Assembly (NCBI GenBank): GCA_958295465.1
Contig: OY282353.1
Span: 5,013,001 to 5,077,000, forward strand
Length of the DNA stretch: 64,000 nt
Origin: an uncultured Gammaproteobacteria bacterium
Lineage (GTDB): Bacteria; Pseudomonadota; Gammaproteobacteria; HK1
Direction: 5' to 3'
A model generated the notes under the pieces. That model searched no databases, was not told where the DNA came from, and was given only the letters and a program-made list of their open reading frames with translations. The position numbers were made by a program, and so were the translations under genes. How positions within the stretch are numbered: the first letter of the stretch is position 1; each line of letters begins with the position of its first letter. This document shows, piece after piece, positions 34,610 to 41,713 of the stretch.

Positions 34610-35043
34610 TCTCGAATCATCATGATAATTTGAAGTTCCGCTTCAGAATTGCACAGCAAATCGGGTACTGCAACCCGCTTCGCACGCCCGCAATCCCCCC
34701 CGTTGCGTAGCGCCGCCTCGCGTCTCTCGGTTACCATGCGCCCGGCCACTGCGGAGCGCATGGAGGACATTCCGATGGAATACGGGCTCGGCATCCCCAC
34801 CCGCGGTCCGCTCGCGAACCGTGCGAGCATCGAAGCCGCCACCACCTGCGCCGGGACGCCAAGCTTCTCCCGGCTCGCGATCTCCGATCAGTGCATCGCG
34901 CCGCGCGCCGGCGACTCCCGCCATCCCTGCACCGGCACCGGCGCATTCCCGGGCTCGGCGAGACCCGCCACCATGCCAATGCCGATATCGAATGAATCCC
35001 GCGTTCGCCTTCCATATCGAACGCGGTCCCGAGGTCTGCGCCG
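34610..35043. other. 434-bp region between ATPase and M20 hydrolase genes
   Basis: Contains the remnant of a luciferase-like oxidoreductase gene (34775-34955). The rest shows only the AT-rich upstream sequence of the ATPase gene near 34615-34640. Confidence 0.5.
34775..34955 (+). pseudogene. N-terminal remnant of LLM-class flavin-dependent oxidoreductase
   Basis: The frame begins MEYGLGIPTRGPLANRASIEA and later reads LAISDQCIAPR and PCTGTGAFPG. This corresponds to the start of luciferase-like monooxygenases (FGLGIPTRGPLA..., VSDHIVIPR, Y-x-GTGAFPG). Several conserved positions are lost and the homology ends after about 60 residues, with the remaining 230 or more missing. It is a decayed gene fragment. 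Confidence 0.65.
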
Positions 35044-36312
35044 ATGGTGACCCCCAGCGGCAATCTGCGCGTCGACGGCGCCCGCCTGTGGGAGAGCATC
35101 ATGGAGATGGCGAAGATCGGCGCCCTTCCCGGGGGAGGCTGCGGCCGGCTCGCACTGACCGACGACGACAAGCGCGCGCGTGACCTCTTCGCCTCCTGGT
35201 GCGAGCGGGCCGGGTGCACGGTCACCGTGGACGAGATGGGCAACATGTTCGCCCGGCGCCCGGGGCGCAACCCGGATCTGCCGCCGGTGGCGGCCGGGAG
35301 CCATCTCGACACGCAGCCCCACGGCGGCAAGTTCGACGGGATCTACGGCGTGCTGGCCGCGCTGGAGGTGGTGCGCACCCTCAACGACGCCGGGGTCGAG
35401 ACGGAAGCGCCCATCGAGGTCATCGACTGGACCAACGAGGAAGGCTCGCGCTTCGCCCCGGCGATGATCGCCTCGGGGGTGTTCGCGGGGCTGTTCGACC
35501 GGGACTTCGCCTGGCGGCTCCGCAGCCCCGAAGGCGATACCCTCGGAGACGAGCTCGCGCGCATCGGCTACAAGGGCGCCGAGCCCTGCGGCGAGCATCC
35601 CCTCGGCGCCCTGTTCGAGGCCCATATCGAGCAGGGTCCGATCCTCGAGCAGGCAGGGGTTCCCATCGGAGTGGTCGGCGGCGCCCAGGGCCAGCGCTGG
35701 TACGACGTGGAGGTTCGCGGGCGGGATTCGCACGCCGGGACGACGCCGATGCCGGCCCGGAAGGACGCGCTGACGGCGGCGGCGCGGATGGTGGCACGGT
35801 TGGAGGAGATCGCGCTCGAAAAGGCCCCGCACGCGGTCGGCACCGTCGGTCAGCTCGACGTGAGCCCGAACTCCCGGAACACGATCCCGGGAGAAGTGCG
35901 CTTCTCGGTCGATGTCCGCCACCCCGATGCGGACGCCCTGACCGCGATGGATGCCGAGATCCGTGACTCGTTCGCGGGCATCGCGCAGCGGTCCGGCGTG
36001 GACGTGGCCGTCGAGCAGATCTGGGACAAGCCGCCGATCCGGTTCGATCCCAGGTGCGTCGGGGCGGTCCGGGAGGCCGCGGCCGGCCTGGGGTACGACC
36101 ACCGGGACATCGTCTCCGGCGCCGGGCACGACGCCTGCCAGGTCTGCACGGTGGCGCCGACCGGCATGATCTTCGTGCCCTGCGAAGACGGTATCAGCCA
36201 TAACGAGATCGAGAACGCGACCCCGCAAGATCTGGAGATGGGCTGCAACGTGCTGCTGCACGCCATGCTGACGATGGCGGAACACCCGCCGGGTTCTCCG
36301 GGCGCGTCCTGA
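35044..36312 (+). CDS. M20-family amidohydrolase (N-carbamoyl-L-amino-acid hydrolase/allantoate amidohydrolase type)
   Basis: A 422-residue metallohydrolase of the M20 amidase/hydantoinase group. Metal and catalytic motifs in order: GSHLDTQPHGGKFDG (about residue 80), DWTNEEGSRFAPAM (about 126), FEAHIEQGPILE (about 194), the dimerisation-domain GRDSHAGTTPMPAR and GAGHDACQV (about 360). It removes a carbamoyl or similar amide group from an N-substituted amino acid. A likely Asp/Glu/hydantoin racemase lies 0.9 kb downstream on the other strand, which favours a carbamoyl amino acid or hydantoin role over allantoate. Confidence 0.88.
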   Translation: MVTPSGNLRVDGARLWESIMEMAKIGALPGGGCGRLALTDDDKRARDLFASWCERAGCTVTVDEMGNMFARRPGRNPDLPPVAAGSHLDTQPHGGKFDGIYGVLAALEVVRTLNDAGVETEAPIEVIDWTNEEGSRFAPAMIASGVFAGLFDRDFAWRLRSPEGDTLGDELARIGYKGAEPCGEHPLGALFEAHIEQGPILEQAGVPIGVVGGAQGQRWYDVEVRGRDSHAGTTPMPARKDALTAAARMVARLEEIALEKAPHAVGTVGQLDVSPNSRNTIPGEVRFSVDVRHPDADALTAMDAEIRDSFAGIAQRSGVDVAVEQIWDKPPIRFDPRCVGAVREAAAGLGYDHRDIVSGAGHDACQVCTVAPTGMIFVPCEDGISHNEIENATPQDLEMGCNVLLHAMLTMAEHPPGSPGAS

Positions 36313-36414
36313 GCCAATCCCGGGCGGGACTTCCGCGCCATGAGCCCGCAGGCGATGCCGGCGATTCCCATCCATCCGCGCCGAAAGCAGCCCTGAACGC
36401 AGGAGAAGCTCGCA

Positions 36415-36960
36415 GTGAATCCATCGGTGACCGGCGTCGCCGCGATGGCGATCATCGTCGCCGCGTCCAACTTCCTGGTCCGGATCCAGATCAACGACTG
36501 GCTGACCTGGGGCGCGCTGACCTACCCGGTGGCCTTTCTCGTGACCGACCTGATCAACCGGCGGGTCGGACCGGATGCGGCTCGCCGGGTGGTCTACATC
36601 GGATTCGCATGCGGTGTGGCGCTCTCGCTGTACACCTCGACGGCGCGGATCGCGCTCGCATCGGGGACCGCATTCCTGCTCGCCCAGCTCGCCGACGTGT
36701 GGCTCTACGATCGCCTGCGCCGTCTTGCCGCCTGGTGGCAGGTTCCGCTGGCCTCCTCGACGCTGGCTTCAGCGCTGGACACCGCCCTGTTCTTCAGCCT
36801 CGCCTTCGCGTTCACCGAGGTCCCGTGGGTGACCCTGGCGATTGGCGACTACGGCGTGAAGGTCGCGGTCGCCTGCGCGATGCTGGTCCCGTTCCGGCTG
36901 CTGATGGGAGAGCGCGACCTCGGAAGGACGGCCGGAAAGCCGTCGGCCGGAACGGCCTGA
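36415..36960 (+). CDS. Queuosine precursor transporter (VUT family, YhhQ-like)
   Basis: A 181-residue membrane protein from GTG with about five or six hydrophobic segments. Family landmarks: ALTYPVAFLVTDLINRRVGPDAARRVVY near residue 35 and FLLAQLADVWLYDRLR near residue 85. The VUT/YhhQ family imports queuosine precursors such as preQ0 and preQ1. CAGGAG lies ten bases before the start. Its 3' end is part of a 33-bp direct duplication (36946-36978 and 37017-37049). Confidence 0.88.
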   Translation: MNPSVTGVAAMAIIVAASNFLVRIQINDWLTWGALTYPVAFLVTDLINRRVGPDAARRVVYIGFACGVALSLYTSTARIALASGTAFLLAQLADVWLYDRLRRLAAWWQVPLASSTLASALDTALFFSLAFAFTEVPWVTLAIGDYGVKVAVACAMLVPFRLLMGERDLGRTAGKPSAGTA

Positions 36961-37049
36961 TCGACCGGGGCCGCCATCAGCTTTGAAGTGTGTCGTTCAA
37001 CGGCTTGGGGTTGCCGGCCGGAACGGCCTGACCGATCCGGGCCGCCATC
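36946..37049 (+). repeat. Imperfect 33-bp direct repeat at the 3' end of the VUT gene
   Basis: Units 36946-36978 and 37017-37049 both read GCCGGAACGGCCTGA followed by CCGGGGCCGCCATC or a near variant. The first covers the stop codon of the transporter gene. A local duplication is the simplest explanation. The remaining sequence to 37253 shows no gene. Confidence 0.7.
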
Positions 37050-37253
37050 CTTTCCCGCGGGCCCTGCCGGCGCTCACCGCGCGGTCGAGACGTTGCGCGC
37101 CGGCGGCGCGGCGTCGTCCCGGTCCGCCTCTCCCGCGATGCTCCGGTCACCGCGGGACATGAGCCGCCAGCCGGGGATCCCGGGCCCGGCGTGCCCACAC
37201 CACGACACGGAGAGGCGCCGGGGCATGAACCCAACCCCTGCCGCCGCCCGGCA

Positions 37254-37916
37254 TCAGGCGGCGGGGCGACGCGGCGCCAATATCGAGATCGCCATGCCGG
37301 CGGCGGCCAGCACCGGATTGACGACCGGGATCCCGAGCGAATCTTCAAGCCGCTCGCGGTACCGCGCCATTCCCGCGCAGCCGAGCACCAGCACGTCGGC
37401 CCCGTCGTCGTCGCGCAGCGCGGCGCCCGTGGCCATCATCGGGTCGAGGGTCCGGGATTCGTCGGCGAGGCCGGTGACCCCTACCCCGACCGCGCGGTCG
37501 CCGGCCAGACGAGACCGAACGCCGAGCGCATCGTAGTAGCGCAGATGCCTCGGGATCGCCTGCTCCAGGATGGAAATCACCCCGAAGCGGGACCCGAGCG
37601 CGGTCGCCGTCGATACCCCGCACGCGGCCATCCCGAGCACCGGGCGCCGGGTCGCGCGGCGGGCCTCGGCGAGCCCCGGATCGCTGAAGCAGGCGATGAC
37701 GAACGCGCCTGCGCTGTCCTCCCTCGACGCCACGAACCGCGCGATCGGCGCCGCCACCGCCTGCACGTGGGCGTCGGTCTCGATACCGGGCGGACCCTCG
37801 GCCAGGGTCGCGCATTCGATGGTGGGGCCGCCGTCGAGGCGCAGTGGGTCGAGGGCGGCGTCGATCCCCTCGGTCACCGCCTCGGTCGAATTCGGGTTGA
37901 GCACGACGATCCGCAT
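37254..37916 (-). CDS. Asp/Glu/hydantoin racemase family protein
   Basis: A 220-residue racemase. It begins MRIVVLNPNSTEAVTEGID, and the two catalytic cysteines are in AFVIACFSDPG (about residue 75) and VLVLGCAGMARY (about residue 180), the two-cysteine mechanism of the Asp/Glu racemase superfamily. The pattern NPNST and ESRTLDPMM is closest to hydantoin racemases. It could invert substrates for the nearby M20 hydrolase. It is followed, reading leftward, by a 290-bp gap. Confidence 0.88.
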   Translation of the reverse strand: MRIVVLNPNSTEAVTEGIDAALDPLRLDGGPTIECATLAEGPPGIETDAHVQAVAAPIARFVASREDSAGAFVIACFSDPGLAEARRATRRPVLGMAACGVSTATALGSRFGVISILEQAIPRHLRYYDALGVRSRLAGDRAVGVGVTGLADESRTLDPMMATGAALRDDDGADVLVLGCAGMARYRERLEDSLGIPVVNPVLAAAGMAISILAPRRPAA

Positions 37917-37995
37917 GGCCGATCCCTCTGCATCCGCCGGGCAGGCGCACGGGTGAACCGGTGGGGATTATTCATCATGGCTTCGCCGCGAACCA

Positions 37996-38100
37996 GCGAT
38001 TCCCGCCAGGCCCGAAAACATCCATCGAATCACCACGACCGGATGCCCGGACGATGGAGAAGGCCGCGCAATCCCGATGACACGACCGTCTCCGGATCGC
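37996..38100 (+). repeat. Dispersed intergenic repeat (copy B)
   Basis: About 105 bases closely matching 26495-26601 and the left half of 27967-28095. Key blocks: GATTCCCGCCAGGCCCGAAA, CGACCGGATGCCCGGA and AATCCCGATGACACGACCGT. It lies in the 255-bp gap between the racemase and LysR genes. Confidence 0.8.
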
Positions 38101-38171
38101 GCCGGACGGCGAGGTAGCCACCGACTCGTGGGTGTCGTGTGGCCGCCATACGTCGCCGGAGAAGGTTTTCC

Positions 38172-39098
38172 TTACCCGGCTGGCGCCGCCGGGCCGCCCG
38201 CCTCGCTGATGACCCATTCCCGGAACGCGGTGGTCATCGGCTCGTCCGCGGTCGCCTCCGGGCCGACGAGGTAGTAGCGCAGACTCTGGTGCATGCCGAG
38301 GTCGAACGGCTTGACGAGGCGCCCTGCTTCGATGTCGTCGGCCGCGAGCACGCTGCTGGCCAGCGCCACCCCCTGGCCGGCGAGCGCCGCGTCCATCATC
38401 AGGCTGTAGCTTCCGGCCGCGAACTGCGGGCCCTGGGTCGGGTCGACGTTCTCGATGCCCGCCGCCTGAAGCCACATCGTCCAGTTCGGCCACGTCGGGG
38501 CATTCGGGTCCCAGTCCTGGCGCAGGAGCCGATGCCGTTGCAGATCCTCCGGGTGCACGAGCGGGTGCCGGCCGTCGAGCAGGACCGGACTGCACACCGG
38601 AAACACGTCCTCCTCGAAGAGGACGTCACATCGCAGCCCCGGATAATTCCCGTCACCGTACCGAATAGCGAGATCCACCGCCTCGCGAGTGAAATCGATG
38701 ATGCGGGAGGTCGCGTCCAGCCTGATCTCGATCCCGGGATGACGCTCCCGGAAACGGTCGAGCCGGCGCACCAGCCATTTCGCCCCGAAGTTGGGCTCGA
38801 CGCTGACCGTCAGGGGCCGGCGCACGGTGCGCCGGTAGAACGCTTCCATGGTGCGCGCGATCTGGTCGAAGCCGTCGCTCACGCCCGGCAGAAGCGCCTG
38901 GCCGGCCACGGTGAGTTCCACGGATCGGTTCAGGCGCACGAAGAGAGTCTGGCCGAGGTAGGACTCGAGCGCACGCACTTGCTGGCCGACCGCCGCGGGG
39001 GTGACGTGGAGCTCGTCCGCGGCCCGGCTGAAGCTCATGTGCCGGCCCGCCGCCTCGAAGGCCCGGAGCGCATTGAGGGAAGGTAGACGCCGATTCAT
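38172..39098 (-). CDS. LysR-family transcriptional regulator (GcvA-like)
   Basis: A 308-residue regulator. The N-terminal helix-turn-helix reads LNALRAFEAAGRHMSFSRAADELHVTPAAVGQQVRALE (residues 8-45). The effector domain contains FGAKWLVRRLDRFRERHPGIEI and AVDLAIRYGDGNYPGL, the pattern of the GcvA group. The signal is unknown. It is divergent from the DUF1127 gene across 133 bp of AT-rich DNA, where its own operator is expected. The gene reads toward the racemase and may control it. Confidence 0.92.
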   Translation of the reverse strand: MNRRLPSLNALRAFEAAGRHMSFSRAADELHVTPAAVGQQVRALESYLGQTLFVRLNRSVELTVAGQALLPGVSDGFDQIARTMEAFYRRTVRRPLTVSVEPNFGAKWLVRRLDRFRERHPGIEIRLDATSRIIDFTREAVDLAIRYGDGNYPGLRCDVLFEEDVFPVCSPVLLDGRHPLVHPEDLQRHRLLRQDWDPNAPTWPNWTMWLQAAGIENVDPTQGPQFAAGSYSLMMDAALAGQGVALASSVLAADDIEAGRLVKPFDLGMHQSLRYYLVGPEATADEPMTTAFREWVISEAGGPAAPAG

Positions 39099-39231
39099 CA
39101 GACCAAGAATTTCTTCGTCGAAAAAGTAGTAATCATACGTTGTCCGTCTACGACTGGAAACTTACATTGCTGATTATCGATGTGTAGTGCGGGCAATCGG
39201 CCACAGAAGTCCCGTTCGGAGGAAATCTATC

Positions 39232-39612
39232 ATGACAGCGACCACTACCCGAAGGATCGGCGCCAGCCGCCTTCTCACCGCCCTCGTCGCTGCCAGGACC
39301 GCGACCGGATCGTTCGAGGACAGCCTGCGCCACCCTGAAGCGACGGGCGTCGGCGCCCGCCGCGGCCTTGGCCGGCGCCTCGAAGCGGCGCTCGCGTGTA
39401 GCGGGCACGCCGCCGTCGGCCTGCTGCGCTGGTTGCGCGACGGGCTGGAACGTCGCCGGATGGTGCGCGAGCTGCGGCTCATGGGCAGATCCCGCCTTGC
39501 CGATCTGGGTATCGAAGCGGACGCCGTCGAGCGCGTGGCGGACGCATTGCTCGCGGCACACCGGGACGTCGAGGCGACGGGGAGCGGAGAGACGCCCTCG
39601 CGGTCCGCATGA
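39232..39612 (+). CDS. DUF1127 domain protein
   Basis: A 126-residue protein whose C-terminal third (LERRRMVRELRLMGRSRLADLGIEADAVER) is a DUF1127 domain, an arginine-rich helical hairpin found in short proteins of alpha- and gammaproteobacteria; some members bind RNA or affect phosphate and stress responses. The N-terminal 75 residues are longer than usual and unrecognised. The ATG at 39232 follows a strong GGAGGAAAT site. It is convergent with the SelW-like gene. Confidence 0.75.
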   Translation: MTATTTRRIGASRLLTALVAARTATGSFEDSLRHPEATGVGARRGLGRRLEAALACSGHAAVGLLRWLRDGLERRRMVRELRLMGRSRLADLGIEADAVERVADALLAAHRDVEATGSGETPSRSA

Positions 39613-39778
39613 ACCGCTTCTGGGACCACGGCCGGCCGGATTCGTCCCGGCGATGCGAATATCGAACCTGACCCGCCGGGAGACAGGTTCGAGGCGATGC
39701 CCGCGGCGTGCCGCCGGGACGTTGCAGCGGCGCGACGAGGGACGGGAAAGGACACTCCCGCCGGCTGGTCGATCCGCT

Positions 39779-39807
39779 CCCCGCCCCGGGCGCCGCCCGG
39801 GGCGGGG
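39779..39807. terminator. GC-rich hairpin between DUF1127 and SelW-like genes
   Basis: A perfect 13-bp stem (core CCGCCCCGGGC / GCCCGGGGCGG) with a 3-base loop. On the plus strand TTCGTCTT follows. It lies eight bases from the stop codon of the minus-strand SelW-like gene and between convergent genes, as expected of a bidirectional terminator. Confidence 0.75.
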
Positions 39808-39814
39808 TTCGTCT

Positions 39815-40036
39815 TCAGGCCCGCGCCACGATCGATTCGACTTCCTTCCCCTTCGGAAAGCGGCCGGTTGCCTTCTTCGAATAGACGAGATCGCCATCGA
39901 GCGTGATCTCGAACACCCCGCCCGAGCTCTCGACCAGCTCGATCTCGGCGCCGTCGATCCGGGAGAACCTGTCGCTCACACGGAGCGCTTCGGGTTCATA
40001 TCCTCAAGTGCCGCAGTATTCGATTCTGAACTTCAT
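39815..40036 (-). CDS. SelW-like (Rdx family) selenoprotein with in-frame UGA
   Basis: Reading from ATG at 40036 the product is MKFRIEYCGT, then UGA (40006-40004), then GYEPEALRVSDRFSRIDG and 45 more codons to a TGA stop at 39815-39817; 73 residues in total. The motif C8-G-T-U11 occupies the redox site of the SelW/SelT/SelH family just after strand one. Downstream residues GGVFEITLDGDLVYS and TGRFPKGKE are the other conserved blocks. GGGAGA lies about eight bases before the ATG. The stem-loop directly after the UGA fits a bacterial SECIS. Rdx proteins are thioredoxin-fold thiol-redox proteins. The alternative is a Cys-to-stop mutation (one base from TGC or TGT) in a dead gene, but the intact remainder and the stem-loop argue against this. 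The Sec machinery genes (selA, selB, selC, selD) are not in this window. Confidence 0.82.
39965..39997 (-). promoter_or_regulatory. Candidate bacterial SECIS element
   Basis: On the minus strand, six bases after the UGA, GAACC (39997-39993) pairs with GGTTC (39969-39965), and inside it CGCTC (39987-39983) pairs with GAGCG (39977-39973) around the loop CGUGU. The apical loop starts 22 bases after the UGA. A short upper stem with a G/U-containing loop within 40 bases of the UGA is the known form recognised by SelB. Confidence 0.7.
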
Positions 40037-40466
40037 CGCCTGTCTCCCGCAAAGCCACCGATTCCGGGCGCGAGCATACATCCCGGCCGCTCCGTGGGCC
40101 ACATTGAGTCTTGTCCAACGAGACATGAGCCTGAAGGCTGAACCGCCCCGGGAATCCCGGGGCACTCCCGCTGTCCGTTCACAAGGGCACGGTCCCACGG
40201 TGGGCGTGTTCAAGCTCCCCCGGGCGTGGGAGCCGTGTCCATCGGGCAGGAATCCCTGCCGATTCATACGCCGGTACGAGACGGAGCGACGCCGCGGGCG
40301 ATTCCCGGCCCCCGAGGAGCTCCATCGGCTTGTGCCGGTGCCCGGCGCCGTACCCTGCGAACAACCCTTGCCGCGCGGCAGGCTGCCGCTTGAATTTCGA
40401 GGTTTTGCGAACCGGGATGAGAACGGGTAAAACATCGATCGGCCAGGACGGACCGCGGGCCTCGAC
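40037..40466. other. 430-bp region between SelW-like gene and epoxide hydrolase
   Basis: Holds the solo IS end at 40107-40137, a GC-rich dyad at about 40143-40160 (CCCCGGGAATCCCGGGG), and upstream sequence for both divergent genes. No additional gene is supported. Confidence 0.5.
40107..40137 (+). mobile_element. Solo IS end (same terminal repeat as the IS at 6316)
   Basis: Thirty-one bases from AGTCTTGTCCAACGAGACAT to CTGAAGG match the left end of the IS at 6316 almost perfectly. No second end or transposase fragment is visible nearby. It is 71 bp upstream of the SelW-like start and in the same orientation as the left end. Confidence 0.8.
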
Positions 40467-41615
40467 ATGACGTCACCCAAATCGTTCCGTATCGAAATTC
40501 CCGACGAAGCCATCGAACGCATCCGCGCCAGGGTGGCCGGCTATGTCTGGCACGAGATGCCGGACGACGGAGGTTGGGCCTACGGCACCAACCTCGACTA
40601 CATGAAGGAGCTCTGCGCCTACTGGCTGGAGGAGTTCGACTGGCGGAAGGAGGAGGAGAAGTTCAACCGGCTTCCGCAGTTCACCGCGCCGGTCGAAGAC
40701 ATCGACATCCATTTCATCCATGAAAGGGGTAGCGGTCCGGCGCCCCTGCCGCTGCTCATCAGTCACGGTTGGCCCGGCTCGGTGGCCGAATTCGCCGAGA
40801 TCGTCGAGCCGCTGGCTCATCCCGAGCGCTTCGGCGGCAGCGAGGACGACGCCTTCGACGTGATCGCTCCTTCGCTGCCGGGCTTCGGATTCTCGGGCCG
40901 GCCGGCGCGCCCGATCGGGCCGCGCAGGATGGCGAGCCTGTTCGCCGAGCTGATGACCGGCGTGCTGGGATATGACGGCTATCTGGCCCAGGGCGGCGAC
41001 TGGGGCGGCGCCATCTCCACCTGGCTCGGTTACGAGCACGTCCCGGCCTGCCGGGCCATCCACGTCAACATCATGACGATGCGCCACCCCGACGGACCCC
41101 GGGGCGCGGAGGAGGGGGCCTGGGCCGCCCGGTTCGAGAAAGAGCAGGAACTCGAGAACGGCTACCGTACCCAGCAGGCGACCAGGCCGCAGACGCTGAG
41201 CTACGCCATGATGGACAGCCCGGTGGGCGTCGCCGCCTGGATCGTCGAGAAGTTCAACTCCTGGTCGGATACCGAGGGCGACGACGTCGAGAGCGTCTAC
41301 ACCAAGGACGAGCTGCTGGCCAACATCATGATCTATCTGGTCACCGGCACGTTCAACACCGCGAGCTGGATCTACTATGGCCGGCGCGAGGAGGGCGGAC
41401 GCCTGCTGTCGCCCGAGGGACGGCGGGTCGAGGTGCCGACCGGATGTGCACTCTTTCCGGCGGAGCTGCTGGCCTGGCCGCCGCGCAGCTACGTCGAACG
41501 GGTCTACAACGTGACCCATTGGACCGAGATGCCCCGCGGCGGTCATTTCGCGGCCATGGAGCAGCCCGATCTCCTGATCGAGGACATCCGCACCTTCGCC
41601 CGCACGGTGCGGTAG
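40467..41615 (+). CDS. Epoxide hydrolase (EHN domain, alpha/beta hydrolase)
   Basis: A 382-residue protein. Residues 1-110 form the epoxide-hydrolase N-terminal domain (FRIEIPDEAIERIRARV, DWRKEEEKFNRLPQFT). The alpha/beta core has the oxyanion motif HGWPGS, the nucleophile elbow AQGGDWGGAIS (about residue 177) and the catalytic histidine in PRGGHFAAMEQPDLL (about 360). It hydrolyses epoxides to diols; the physiological substrate is unknown. It follows a region with a solo IS end, so its promoter context may be new. Confidence 0.9.
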   Translation: MTSPKSFRIEIPDEAIERIRARVAGYVWHEMPDDGGWAYGTNLDYMKELCAYWLEEFDWRKEEEKFNRLPQFTAPVEDIDIHFIHERGSGPAPLPLLISHGWPGSVAEFAEIVEPLAHPERFGGSEDDAFDVIAPSLPGFGFSGRPARPIGPRRMASLFAELMTGVLGYDGYLAQGGDWGGAISTWLGYEHVPACRAIHVNIMTMRHPDGPRGAEEGAWAARFEKEQELENGYRTQQATRPQTLSYAMMDSPVGVAAWIVEKFNSWSDTEGDDVESVYTKDELLANIMIYLVTGTFNTASWIYYGRREEGGRLLSPEGRRVEVPTGCALFPAELLAWPPRSYVERVYNVTHWTEMPRGGHFAAMEQPDLLIEDIRTFARTVR

Positions 41616-41713
41616 TGCGGAGGCGGCGTTCACCGAACGGCGCCGATGCCGAGTCCCGTGAACCCGGAAACGGTGTCGTGTCTTCAGGCGGACGTTGCGA
41701 GGGTCGATTCGAA

